22,163 nt of DNA from CAKTOF01 sp964523945 (GCA_964523945.1 CAZGBU010000021.1:1-22163); one strand, 5' to 3'; shown: positions 8,442 through 15,684, counted from the first letter of the stretch. Program-made: numbers and translations. Notes: generated by a model not told the origin, from the letters alone.

Positions 8442-9065
8442 TTATCGGATGAAGTTGGTGCGGCTGTCGCGCTCTGCAGCCGGCGGGGTTATGCCGTTTT
8501 TGCGGCCAAGCTCGATGCAGCGGAGCAGCCACGCCATGTTCCGGCCCAGATTGCGCATGGTCTGCAGTCCTTCGGCGTCCTGGCGCACCTCCTCCGGTGT
8601 GTTGCCATGTACCATATTCCAGTAGGTCGTGGAGACAACCGGCATCTGTGCAATGGTGAAATACTTGTTTACAGCGTCAAGCGATGCGGTTGTGCCGGCC
8701 CGCCGCGCCGAGGCGACCGCCGCGCCCGGCTTCTGTGCAAAGGCCGCGCCGCCGGAGTAGAATGCGCGGTCAAGAAACGAGAACAGGCGGCCGCTCGGGT
8801 GGGCGTAGTAGACCGGCGTGCCGAAGACAAAGCCATCCGCCGCGCGTGATTTTTCCACAAACGAGTTGACCTCGTCGTCGTCAAACACGCAACGGCCCAG
8901 CTCCCCGCAGCGGTTGCAGCCGATGCAGTCGCGCAGCGGCTTGCCGCCGATCTGGATGATCTCGGTTTCGATGCCCTCTGCGCGCAGCGTCTGCTCGACC
9001 TCATGCAGCGCGGTGTATGTGCAGCCGTTTGGGCGGCTGCTGCCGTTGACCAGTAATACTTTCAT
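8442..9065 (-). CDS. Flavodoxin-fold NAD(P)H:FMN oxidoreductase with iron-sulfur cysteine motif
   Basis: The 207-residue protein has the NADPH-dependent FMN reductase fold. The start MKVLLVNGSSRPNGCTYTAL provides the phosphate-binding loop for FMN, and GTPVYYAHPSGRLFSFLDR contributes to the flavin site. It also has a compact CX2CX2CX5C motif (CIGCNRCGELGRC, about residues 50-62), the pattern that ligates a 4Fe-4S cluster in iron-sulfur flavoproteins (Isf). It may therefore pass electrons between flavin and cluster; the physiological partner is unknown. ATG 9065 is chosen because GGAGGG lies seven bases upstream. The in-frame ATG at 9080 overlaps that ribosome site. It is the last gene after mutY and the thioesterase, 51 bases downstream. 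Confidence 0.87.
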   Translation of the reverse strand: MKVLLVNGSSRPNGCTYTALHEVEQTLRAEGIETEIIQIGGKPLRDCIGCNRCGELGRCVFDDDEVNSFVEKSRAADGFVFGTPVYYAHPSGRLFSFLDRAFYSGGAAFAQKPGAAVASARRAGTTASLDAVNKYFTIAQMPVVSTTYWNMVHGNTPEEVRQDAEGLQTMRNLGRNMAWLLRCIELGRKNGITPPAAERDSRTNFIR

Positions 9066-9075
9066 CCTGAATCCC

Positions 9076-9101
9076 TCCATTGGTTTATTCCATTGGTTTT
9101 T
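9076..9101. repeat. Two-copy 13-bp tandem repeat in the flavoprotein leader
   Basis: TCCATTGGTTTAT (9076-9088) and TCCATTGGTTTTT (9089-9101) are adjacent copies differing at one position. Read on the minus strand they give AACCAATGGA twice, and the second copy runs directly into the Shine-Dalgarno sequence GGAGGG. Confidence 0.8.
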
Positions 9102-9116
9102 CGCCTGCGGCCCGTA

Positions 9117-9515
9117 TCACACCGGCTGCGTGTGGTAGCCGTTGACCGTGATAAAAGCGACAAGCGTATCGCGTTCGTCACGGACGGTGACCTGGTACAG
9201 GCAGGTGGTGCGGCCGTCACGGATGCATCGTGCTTCCGCGATGAGCCGCCCGCCGTGCGCCGCGCCGAGGAACGCAGCCTGCGCTGTCTGCGAGACGGTG
9301 CCCGTTGTCTCGTGGTTTGCCGCGACGGCGAAGCAAAAATCCGCCAGCGTGAAGATCGCGCCGCCCATTGGACGGCCAATGGCGTTGCAGTGGCGCGGCT
9401 CGATGTTCATTGCGCACCGGGCATAGCGCTCGCCAATCTCCAGGATCTCGGCACCGGCGCACTCCACCGCAAACCGGTCGCCGCGAAAATACGCTCGTGT
9501 CTGCTGCAAATCCAT
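9117..9515 (-). CDS. PaaI-type hotdog-fold thioesterase
   Basis: A 132-residue single-domain hotdog protein of the PaaI/YdiI-like acyl-CoA thioesterase group. Visible family features are the HCNAIGRPMGGAIFTLADFCFAVAAN segment, containing the glycine turn and central helix with the conserved aspartate, and the later strand pattern ending in VAFITVNGYH. Such enzymes hydrolyse acyl-CoA or similar thioesters; the substrate is not predictable here. GGAGG at 9527-9523 is seven bases from ATG 9515. The start codon lies two bases beyond the mutY stop codon, with the ribosome site inside mutY, so translation is probably coupled. Confidence 0.87.
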   Translation of the reverse strand: MDLQQTRAYFRGDRFAVECAGAEILEIGERYARCAMNIEPRHCNAIGRPMGGAIFTLADFCFAVAANHETTGTVSQTAQAAFLGAAHGGRLIAEARCIRDGRTTCLYQVTVRDERDTLVAFITVNGYHTQPV

Positions 9516-9517
9516 GT

Positions 9518-10549
9518 TCAGTCCTCCAGAAAAATGCGGAACGCGGTCGGGAGTGCAACATCTTCCGGCCGGAGCCAGTCGAAGCAGTCCGGCTGCGCAC
9601 CGCATACGATATCATATGCGCGCATATTCCATTCGACATGTGTAAAGATATGCGCCTTTTCGACCTGGCGCAGCGGGCCGTCAGGCCGCACGCCCCAGCG
9701 CTCCGCCTGATGGAGCGCATCGTCAACCGGCAGATGACCGGGCAGGTTCGGCAGTTCATAAAGTCCTGTGAGCAGCCCCTTTTCCGGCCGCCGGCGCACC
9801 GCGATCCGGTCGCCGCTATGCAAGACAAAGACGGTCAGCTCCTCCGCTCGCCGGGGCTTTTTGGGCCGCTTGCGCGGGAATGTCGCCTGCGTGCCGGCCG
9901 CCCGTGCGGCGCAAAGCGCTGCAGCCGGGCAAATTTCGCACCGGGGCGCGCCGTTTGGCAGGCAGACAATGGCGCCCAGCTCCATCAGCGCCTGCGTGAA
10001 ATCGCCGCAGTGCCCGGCCGGATAGACGTCGCGCAGCGCCTGTGTGACGGCGTTTTTGACCGCCGGCGTGTCGACCGGCTCCGACAACGCGCCAAGCCGC
10101 GCGATGACGCGCAGCACGTTGCCGTCTACCGCCGGCTCAGGCTGGTCAAAGCAGATGGAGCAGATCGCGCCGGCCGTATATGCGCCGATCCCCGGCAGCG
10201 AGAGCACGGCGTTGTAATCCGAAGGGAACACGCCGCCGTATTGTTCCATCACAACCCGCGCCGCTTTTTGCAGGTTGCGCATGCGCGTGTAGTAGCCGAG
10301 CCCCTCCCACAGCTTCTGGAGTGTCGCCTCGTCGGCGCCGGCAAGCGAAGTAATGTCCGGCAGGACGGCCAGAAAGCGCGTATAATAGGCGCGGACAGCT
10401 TCGACGCGCGTCTGCTGGAGCATGATTTCGGACAACCAGACGTGATACGGCTCGCGGTCGGCGCGCCATGGAAGCTGCCGGGCGTTTGCTGCAAACCAGG
10501 GCAGCAGCACGGCCGGCAGATGTGCATAAAAACCGAAATGATCCGCCAT
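9518..10549 (-). CDS. mutY: Adenine DNA glycosylase MutY
   Basis: MutY removes adenine mispaired with 8-oxoguanine, preventing G:C to T:A mutations. The 343-residue protein shows the catalytic E41 (SEIMLQQTRVE), the helix-hairpin-helix LPGIGAYTAGAI (118-129) and catalytic D142 in VDGNVLR. Cluster cysteines C196, C204, C207 and C213 have spacing CX7CX2CX5C, one residue longer in the first gap than the CX6 of E. coli MutY. A C-terminal NUDIX-like domain (about 230-343) recognises 8-oxoguanine. ATG 10549 is preceded by an AAGGGGG ribosome site, and a consensus promoter lies 27-55 bases upstream. It heads the mutY-thioesterase-flavoprotein operon. Confidence 0.95.
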   Translation of the reverse strand: MADHFGFYAHLPAVLLPWFAANARQLPWRADREPYHVWLSEIMLQQTRVEAVRAYYTRFLAVLPDITSLAGADEATLQKLWEGLGYYTRMRNLQKAARVVMEQYGGVFPSDYNAVLSLPGIGAYTAGAICSICFDQPEPAVDGNVLRVIARLGALSEPVDTPAVKNAVTQALRDVYPAGHCGDFTQALMELGAIVCLPNGAPRCEICPAAALCAARAAGTQATFPRKRPKKPRRAEELTVFVLHSGDRIAVRRRPEKGLLTGLYELPNLPGHLPVDDALHQAERWGVRPDGPLRQVEKAHIFTHVEWNMRAYDIVCGAQPDCFDWLRPEDVALPTAFRIFLED

Positions 10550-10575
10550 TGGCGCGGCCCCCTTTCACACTGCCT

Positions 10576-10604
10576 ATTGTAAAAAGAAGCGCGCGATCTG
10601 TCAA
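10576..10604 (-). promoter_or_regulatory. Consensus sigma-A promoter of the mutY operon
   Basis: On the minus strand, a perfect TTGACA (10604-10599), a 17-base spacer and TACAAT (10581-10576) give initiation near 10569. The leader is about 20 bases and contains the AAGGGGG ribosome site. Confidence 0.85.
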
Positions 10605-10653
10605 TGTGCGTTGCAGTTTACGCGAATTTCACGCAGATTCTACCGCTGGGGGA

Positions 10654-10682
10654 TGTTGTCCGCGCGCGTTTTGCGCTACAAT
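10654..10682 (+). promoter_or_regulatory. Possible promoter of the XRE regulator gene
   Basis: TACAAT (10677-10682) has a good -10 match. The -35 is weak: TGTTGT with a 17-base spacer or TTGTCC (10656-10661) with 15. It lies back to back with the mutY promoter, separated by about 50 bases. Confidence 0.4.
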
Positions 10683-10707
10683 GGAGCCGTTCAAAGGGGG
10701 AAACGGT

Positions 10708-11166
10708 ATGAACCAGATTGCAATTGGCGATTATATCAGCCAGAAAAGGCGGGAAAAAAACCTGACACAGGCGCAGCTTGCTGAACAGCTCGGCGTCTCT
10801 GACAAGACCGTATCCAAGTGGGAAAATGGAAAGAGCATGCCGGACTATGCCGTGATTGAGCGACTGTGCGGCGCACTTGGTGTAAGCGTTGCGGAGCTGC
10901 TTGCCGGCTGCGATCAGCACGAGCAGGGCACCGATCCGGCGCAGATGCTCGAACTCATCCGAAAGACGCAGGAACTCGAAGCGCAGAAGAACGTCATCTA
11001 CAGCCTGCTGCTGGTGGTCCTTGGCATTGCGATGCTGGCTGCCTCGCATACGATCGGCGGCAGCACGGTGCGGGATTTCCTGTCCGGCGCGATGCTGGGA
11101 CTTTCTGTTGGCGTGATGATGCTCGGCGTGGTTCTGATCGTCGTTCATCTGGTCAAAAGGCCATGA
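10708..11166 (+). CDS. Membrane-anchored XRE-family transcriptional regulator
   Basis: A 152-residue protein with an N-terminal Cro/C1-type helix-turn-helix (about residues 8-64; core LTQAQLAEQLGVSDKTVSKWENG), a short polar linker, and two C-terminal hydrophobic segments (about 96-113 and 124-147). This layout is common in clostridia for small DNA-binding proteins held at the membrane. The signal and target genes are unknown; autoregulation from its own upstream region would be usual. ATG 10708 is chosen over the longer open frame because AAGGGGG lies seven bases before it and the predicted promoter is just upstream. Its last 14 bases overlap the 3' end of the opposite DUF1294 gene. Confidence 0.88.
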   Translation: MNQIAIGDYISQKRREKNLTQAQLAEQLGVSDKTVSKWENGKSMPDYAVIERLCGALGVSVAELLAGCDQHEQGTDPAQMLELIRKTQELEAQKNVIYSLLLVVLGIAMLAASHTIGGSTVRDFLSGAMLGLSVGVMMLGVVLIVVHLVKRP

Positions 11167-11440
11167 GCCCGACACGCCGTAGCACATACAGACACAGCGC
11201 CGCCTCTGCGATCAGGATTGCCGGAACGCCGAGGTAGAACTTCGGATGGCGCGTCTTGTGGCGAAAGGCATACATGCCCAGCAGAATCCCGGGGCTGCCG
11301 CCGAACAGCGCCAGCAGAATCAGCGTCCGCTCCGGCACACGGCGCCGGCCGAGGACTGCAAATTTTTTATCCGCATACATAATTGCGACCGCCGCCGCAT
11401 TGATTAGCAGCAGGACAACCAAAACCAGCTTGACGGGCAT
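11153..11440 (-). CDS. DUF1294 family small membrane protein
   Basis: The 95-residue protein has three hydrophobic segments (about 1-22, 38-58, 68-92). It shows the DUF1294 pattern: ADKKFA, then RRRVPERTL, GGSPGILLGMYAFRHKTRHPKF. The function of the family is unknown. The start is preceded by AAAGGA eight bases upstream. It converges on and overlaps the XRE gene by 14 bases, and diverges from the lipoprotein gene with only 29 bases between starts. I could not identify its promoter. Confidence 0.87.
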   Translation of the reverse strand: MPVKLVLVVLLLINAAAVAIMYADKKFAVLGRRRVPERTLILLALFGGSPGILLGMYAFRHKTRHPKFYLGVPAILIAEAALCLYVLRRVGLMAF

Positions 11441-11469
11441 AGGCTCAATCCTTTCGGAGGTGGATGGGA

Positions 11470-11997
11470 ATGAAAAGGCTGCTTGTGTGTGTGGTGTGTG
11501 CGCTTCTGCTGGCCGGCTGTGCGGAGCAGACGGAGTGGGAGACGGTCAACGATACGCTCGATGCGGCGATTGAAACAGCGGCGATCGGGGAAGAACCATA
11601 TCAGATCATCTTTTCCGTACCGATGGATGCGGTGCTCGAGACGTTCTCACAGAGCGATACGCGCACCGTGTACACCCACGTGGACGGCGACTACGAGATC
11701 GAGGCAATGGTTTTGTCAACGTCCAGCATCGACGAGGTCGTGCAGGAGCTGACTGGGTTTCAGCCGGATGCGGTCGAAACAATCCAGACGACGCGCTTTG
11801 ACATGCCGGAATACCGCTTTGTCTGGTACTCGTCCTCAGACGAGGGCGGTTATCTGCACCGCGCTGACGTGCTGACCGACACGGAATACAGCTATGCGCT
11901 GGTATTCTCAACCAGGGAGGAGACGGGAACGACTTACCAGGACTGCATGAACGAGGTGCTCGACTCGTTCGGCCTGTATGTCTACGAGGGCGTCTGA
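11470..11997 (+). CDS. Small lipoprotein of unknown function
   Basis: A 175-residue protein with a classical lipoprotein signal: two basic residues, a hydrophobic core and the lipobox LLAGC with C17 as the lipidated cysteine. The mature part is acidic, with no family I recognise. It is predicted to be tethered outside the cytoplasmic membrane. The start at 11470 is preferred over ATG 11464 because GGAGG (11456-11460) is nine bases from the former and only three from the latter. The region upstream overlaps the leader of the divergent DUF1294 gene, and no clear promoter is visible there. Function should be considered unknown. Confidence 0.8.
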   Translation: MKRLLVCVVCALLLAGCAEQTEWETVNDTLDAAIETAAIGEEPYQIIFSVPMDAVLETFSQSDTRTVYTHVDGDYEIEAMVLSTSSIDEVVQELTGFQPDAVETIQTTRFDMPEYRFVWYSSSDEGGYLHRADVLTDTEYSYALVFSTREETGTTYQDCMNEVLDSFGLYVYEGV

Positions 11998-12034
11998 TCC
12001 CTTCTATTGTATCATACAGCGCAAGGGCTGACCG

Positions 12035-12060
12035 GCGCAGCGGTTGCAAAACCGCTGCGC
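12035..12060. repeat. 11-bp perfect dyad over the topB promoter -35 region
   Basis: GCGCAGCGGTT (12035-12045), GCAA, AACCGCTGCGC (12050-12060) form a perfect inverted repeat. No T run follows, so it is unlikely to be a terminator for the lipoprotein gene. It overlaps the -35 box and most of the spacer of the topB promoter, a position typical of a repressor operator. Confidence 0.7.
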
Positions 12061-12072
12061 TGGCGGTATAAT
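12044..12072 (+). promoter_or_regulatory. topB promoter
   Basis: TTGCAA (12044-12049), a 17-base spacer and a perfect TATAAT (12067-12072) predict initiation near 12079, 25 bases before the start codon. The -35 box spans the centre of the adjoining dyad. Confidence 0.7.
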
Positions 12073-12103
12073 AGGCCAAATCCCAAACAAAGGCGGGAAC
12101 AAC

Positions 12104-14290
12104 ATGGCAAAAACACTGGTGCTGGCCGAAAAGCCGTCGGTCGGCCGCGAGATCGCGCGCGTGCTTGGCTGCAGCTGCGGCGGAGAAGGGTATCTGGAGG
12201 GCGGACAGTATCTGGTCACCTGGGCGCTGGGCCATCTGGTCACGCTGGCCGATCCGGATGTTTACGACAAGAAGCTCGAGCACTGGAATATGGACGACCT
12301 GCCGATGCTGCCCGATCCGATGAAGCTTGTCGTGATCCGGGAGACAAACAGGCAGTTCAAAATTGTGCAGGGGCTGATGAAACGCGGCGACGTCGGCGAG
12401 CTGGTCATTGCGACCGACGCGGGGCGCGAGGGCGAGCTGGTTGCGCGATGGATCATGATCAAGGCCGGATGGAACGGCCCGGCGAAGCGGCTTTGGATCT
12501 CATCGCAGACCGACCGCGCGATCCGCGAGGGCTTTGAACATCTGCACCCTGCAGAGGAGTATGACAATCTGTTCCGCTCTGCGCAGGCGCGCAGCGAGGC
12601 CGACTGGCTGGTCGGACTGAACGTAACGCGCGCACTGACGTGCCGGTTCAACGCACAGCTCTCGGCCGGCCGCGTGCAGACGCCGACGCTTGCGCTGATC
12701 GTCAAGCGAGAAGAGGAGATCCGAAAATTCGAGCCGCAACCGTATTGGGGCGTCCGGCTGAAGCTTGACGGCTTCCAGGCGACCTGGCGCACCGCGTCCG
12801 GCTCTGCACGCACATCTGACCGGGAGACGGCCGAGCGCATTGCCGCAGCTGCCGCGCGCGGTGAGGCAGTGCTGACAGGCGTCCAGCGTACCAGAAAATC
12901 GACGCTGCCGCCTGCGGCATACGATCTGACGGAACTGCAGCGCGACGCAAACAAAAAGTTTGCATACTCGGCGAAGGAGACGCTCAACCTGATGCAGAGC
13001 CTGTATGAGCGGCACAAGGTTCTGACGTATCCGCGCACCGATTCGCGCTACATCTCCGACGATGTGGTGCCTACACTGCCGGAGCGCCTGCGTGCCACAG
13101 CCAATGCAGAGTATCGTGATCTGGCGCAGAAGATCCTGCGCGGCAAGCCGCTGCAGACGCGCTATCTTGTCAACAATGGGAAAGTCACAGATCACCATGC
13201 GATTATCCCAACGGAGGAACAGGTTGACTTGTATGCGCTCTCCGGACCGGAGCGCAACATCTATGATCTGGTGGTGCGGCGGTTTTTCGCCGTACTGCTG
13301 CCGCCATATGAATACGAAGAAATTCGACTGACCATGACGGTCGGCGGTGAGACGTTCACCGCGCGCGGGCGCCTTGTGCGCAGCGAGGGCTGGCGCGCCG
13401 CCTACGGCGCGGACACAGCTGACAGCGATGACGAGCAGTCGGACGACGAAACCGATCAGGCCCTGCCCGAGCTGCATGAGGGCGACCGCCTGAGCGTGCG
13501 CAGTGCGGCCGTGACCAGCGGAAAAACTGCTCCGCCGGCGCGCTATACAGAGGCGACGCTGCTCTCGGCGATGGAACACCCGTCCGGACAGGTCGAGGAC
13601 AGGACACTTGGGAGAATTCTGGAGCAGACCTCCGGACTTGGCACACCCGCCACGCGCGCCGATATCATTGAAAAGCTGTTTTCCGCGTTTTATGTGGAGC
13701 GGCGCGGCAAGGAGCTTGTGCCGACATCGAAAGGCATCCAGCTCATCGGGCTTGTCCCGGAAGAGCTGCGTTCACCGGCGCTGACGGCCGAGTGGGAACA
13801 GCGCCTGGCCGATATCGCCGCCGGCCGTGCGAGCGACCGCGACTTTGTCGCCGAGATGCGCCGCTATGCCACTGAGCTTGTCCGCGAGGTGCGTGCGAGC
13901 GACGCGCACTATGTCCATGACAACCAGACGCGGAAGCCCTGCCCGGACTGCGGGAAAAACCTGCTGCTGGTCAAGGGCAAGCGCGGCGAGATGCTCGTCT
14001 GTCCGGACCGGGAATGCGGCTATCGCCGCTCAGTCAGTCAGACGACGAACGCGCGTTGCCCGAACTGCCACAAAAAGATGGAGCTGATCGGCGAGGGCGA
14101 TCGGCAGACATTCCGCTGCGCATGCGGCTATCGGGAAAAGCTCACCGATTTCAAAGAGCGCCGCCAGCGTGCCGGCGCAAACAAGGCGGAGGTGCGCCGG
14201 TATCTCGCACGACAGGAAGAGCCGGCCGGCGGCAACAGCGCGCTGGCCGAGCAGCTTGCAAAATGGAAGGCCGCGCAGGAACAGAAGTGA
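12104..14290 (+). CDS. topB: DNA topoisomerase III (type IA)
   Basis: A type IA topoisomerase that passes DNA through a transient single-strand break, acting in decatenation and processing of recombination intermediates. The 728-residue protein starts with the Toprim domain (AEKPSVGRE at 8-16; acidic triad region TDAGREGE near 105-112). It carries the TopB/TraE-type QLSAGRVQTPTL motif and the active-site tyrosine Y309 in YPRTDSRY. The C-terminus adds two zinc-ribbon modules: CPDCGKN paired with CPDRECGY, and CPNCHKK paired with CACGY. The ribosome site AAAGGCGGGA is weak. ATG 12104 is chosen because the frame upstream runs through the promoter. A conjugative-element TopB is possible in clostridia, but the surroundings show no conjugation genes. 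Confidence 0.94.
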   Translation: MAKTLVLAEKPSVGREIARVLGCSCGGEGYLEGGQYLVTWALGHLVTLADPDVYDKKLEHWNMDDLPMLPDPMKLVVIRETNRQFKIVQGLMKRGDVGELVIATDAGREGELVARWIMIKAGWNGPAKRLWISSQTDRAIREGFEHLHPAEEYDNLFRSAQARSEADWLVGLNVTRALTCRFNAQLSAGRVQTPTLALIVKREEEIRKFEPQPYWGVRLKLDGFQATWRTASGSARTSDRETAERIAAAAARGEAVLTGVQRTRKSTLPPAAYDLTELQRDANKKFAYSAKETLNLMQSLYERHKVLTYPRTDSRYISDDVVPTLPERLRATANAEYRDLAQKILRGKPLQTRYLVNNGKVTDHHAIIPTEEQVDLYALSGPERNIYDLVVRRFFAVLLPPYEYEEIRLTMTVGGETFTARGRLVRSEGWRAAYGADTADSDDEQSDDETDQALPELHEGDRLSVRSAAVTSGKTAPPARYTEATLLSAMEHPSGQVEDRTLGRILEQTSGLGTPATRADIIEKLFSAFYVERRGKELVPTSKGIQLIGLVPEELRSPALTAEWEQRLADIAAGRASDRDFVAEMRRYATELVREVRASDAHYVHDNQTRKPCPDCGKNLLLVKGKRGEMLVCPDRECGYRRSVSQTTNARCPNCHKKMELIGEGDRQTFRCACGYREKLTDFKERRQRAGANKAEVRRYLARQEEPAGGNSALAEQLAKWKAAQEQK

Positions 14291-14291
14291 A

Positions 14292-14326
14292 GAAAAACCT
14301 GGCCCGCTCCGAGCAGGAGCGGGCCA
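14292..14326 (-). terminator. Intrinsic terminator of the cysteine-rich gene
   Basis: An 11-bp stem (TGGCCCGCTCC 14300-14310 / GGAGCGGGCCA 14316-14326) lies 11 bases past the minus-strand stop codon. It is followed on that strand by GGTTTTTCTTC. On the plus strand it follows topB by nine bases but has no T run, so there it may only partly terminate topB. Confidence 0.82.
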
Positions 14327-14337
14327 AGCTGTGCGCA

Positions 14338-15179
14338 TCAGCAGCCGCAGGTGCGGTAGCCGCCGACCGCGCCGGTCGAGCCGTTCGTCTGGCAATCGCC
14401 GGGGAAGAACTCGTCAACCGGGAACGTAATAGAGGAGAATACCTCACAGGGATCGTCCGTCGCGGACGACAGGGACGCCGAGCATTCCTTGGTCGGGATG
14501 CAGTAATCGTAGCAGGGAATGAGGAGCTGCGTCTCGCGCTCGAGCCGGATGATTGAGAACTGGCCGAGGGTGACCAGCAGCCGCTTGGCCTCGCCGCCGA
14601 GCACCAGTTCGCCGCCGAAGCATTCGCAGTTGGCGTGCGGGATATCGTTCAGATCGGTATCGCAGCAGTTGCACGAGCACACGTCGCACACACGCGCGGC
14701 GAGGATCATCGGGTCAACCACCTCGACGACAGCGATGGGCTTGTTGCAGCGCATCATTGACTGCGGATCGAGTGCATCGGTGCAGGCGATGCTGCTGAAA
14801 ATTTTTGACGTGCCGCTGCCGCCGCAGAGCACGCAGCGTTTGGTAAACACGGCCAGCCCGCAGACGGTACCCGGCCGCGTGCCGCCGACGATCGCATCGG
14901 CGACAATCCGGTAGTAGAATGTAATATCGACGGTATAGAATCCTTCGTTGTACGCCAGCGGCTCCACCTCAATGTTCACATAGAGCAGCTCGGCGCTGCG
15001 CGCCCGGACGGATGTGGCGCAGTCGAGAATGGACTGCGAGTCGCGCGTCAGGAATACGCGCAGATCCTCAATGCAGTCTTTGTCCCGGCAGGCGTCCATG
15101 ATTTTTTGGTATGGATGCAGACGGCTTCGCGGATGCCCGGCAGATCGCTGCCCACTGCATTTTGGCACTTATCCGACAT
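14338..15179 (-). CDS. Cysteine-rich conserved protein, apparently frameshifted near its start
   Basis: I do not know the function. From ATG 15179, which has a perfect AGGAGG seven bases upstream, the reading frame encodes MSDKCQNAVGSDLPG and continues to codon 26, then runs into A6 (15107-15102, minus strand) and leaves the frame. Adding one A restores a continuous 280-residue protein ending at 14338, reading CIHTKK-IMDACRDKDC across the join. The rest is an uninterrupted frame. The restored protein has about 24 cysteines, including CDVCSCNCC and CECF clusters around residues 165-190, a central FYTVDITFYYRI region and LGQFSIIRLERETQLLIP. Alternative starts in the downstream frame lack a good ribosome site. 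The cause may be a real mutation or a homopolymer sequencing error. Confidence 0.75.
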
Positions 15180-15224
15180 CGGATTACCTCCTAAATTGAT
15201 GTAAAGCAAGGATGCTCTCATCCC

Positions 15225-15253
15225 AGTTTATGCACCCCGGGGCACGATGTGAA
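15225..15253 (-). promoter_or_regulatory. Possible promoter of the cysteine-rich gene
   Basis: On the minus strand, TTCACA (15253-15248), a 17-base spacer containing the palindrome CCCCGGGG, and TAAACT (15230-15225) would start transcription near 15218. The -10 match is moderate. A sporulation sigma factor promoter cannot be excluded. Confidence 0.4.
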
Positions 15254-15334
15254 AAAAGGTCTGATTTCGTGCTGCGCGCCGAAAATCTGATCTGGTTGCA
15301 CAGGTTCATGCAACTTCCGCGCCGCGGCACGATG
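15241..15334. repeat. Repeats in the gap between the cysteine-rich gene and the lysis cassette
   Basis: GGCACGATGTG (15241-15251) recurs as GGCACGATGCG from 15326. Between them is an inverted repeat GTTGCA (15295-15300) N8 TGCAAC (15309-15314). I saw no convincing plus-strand sigma-A promoter for the lysis cassette in the 190-base gap, so these may mark a regulated start. Confidence 0.55.
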
Positions 15335-15384
15335 CGGGCAGGAGTACTCTGTATGGAATATCAAAGGGGGAAAGGAGCTGCAGA

Positions 15385-15684
15385 ATGACAGAAGAGGCCT
15401 TCGCGGTTCAGCTCGCACGCATCGATGAGCGAAGCCGCCGCAACGAGGGGCGCATCAAAGCGCTGGAAGCTGCGACCGAAGCGCTGCATAAAATCGCTGC
15501 ATCAATTGAGGTGATCGCGAATGAGCAGCGTAATATCAAAAAGGACGTGCGCGCGCTGCACGAGCGCACAGCAGCGGCCGAATCGCGTCCGGGCCGGCTC
15601 TGGGACCGGCTGATGGCCGCGCTGCTCGGCGCCGCGGTATCGGGGCTGGTGGCATTCTGGCTGACGAGGATGGGGATGGGATGA
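15385..15684 (+). CDS. XhlA-like coiled-coil membrane protein, first gene of lysis cassette
   Basis: A 99-residue protein with a charged, probably coiled-coil N-terminal part (about 8-65) and one C-terminal membrane segment (about 76-94). This architecture matches phage haemolysin XhlA-type accessory proteins found next to holins; the match is by layout, not by strong motif. AAAGGAG lies seven bases before ATG 15385. The stop codon overlaps the next start (ATGA), indicating translational coupling. It begins a four-gene unit ending in an amidase. Confidence 0.65.
   Translation: MTEEAFAVQLARIDERSRRNEGRIKALEAATEALHKIAASIEVIANEQRNIKKDVRALHERTAAAESRPGRLWDRLMAALLGAAVSGLVAFWLTRMGMG

Noticed and set aside
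12008..12018. TGTATCATACA palindrome after the lipoprotein gene
   Set aside because: Only five base pairs around one central base; expected by chance at this length and not positioned on a promoter.
15097..15119. Programmed ribosomal frameshifting at the A6 tract of the cysteine-rich gene
   Set aside because: A -1 slip on AAA AAA would restore the frame, but the base before it is C, giving a poor heptamer, and I see no clear stimulatory hairpin downstream. A simple deletion or sequencing error is more economical.
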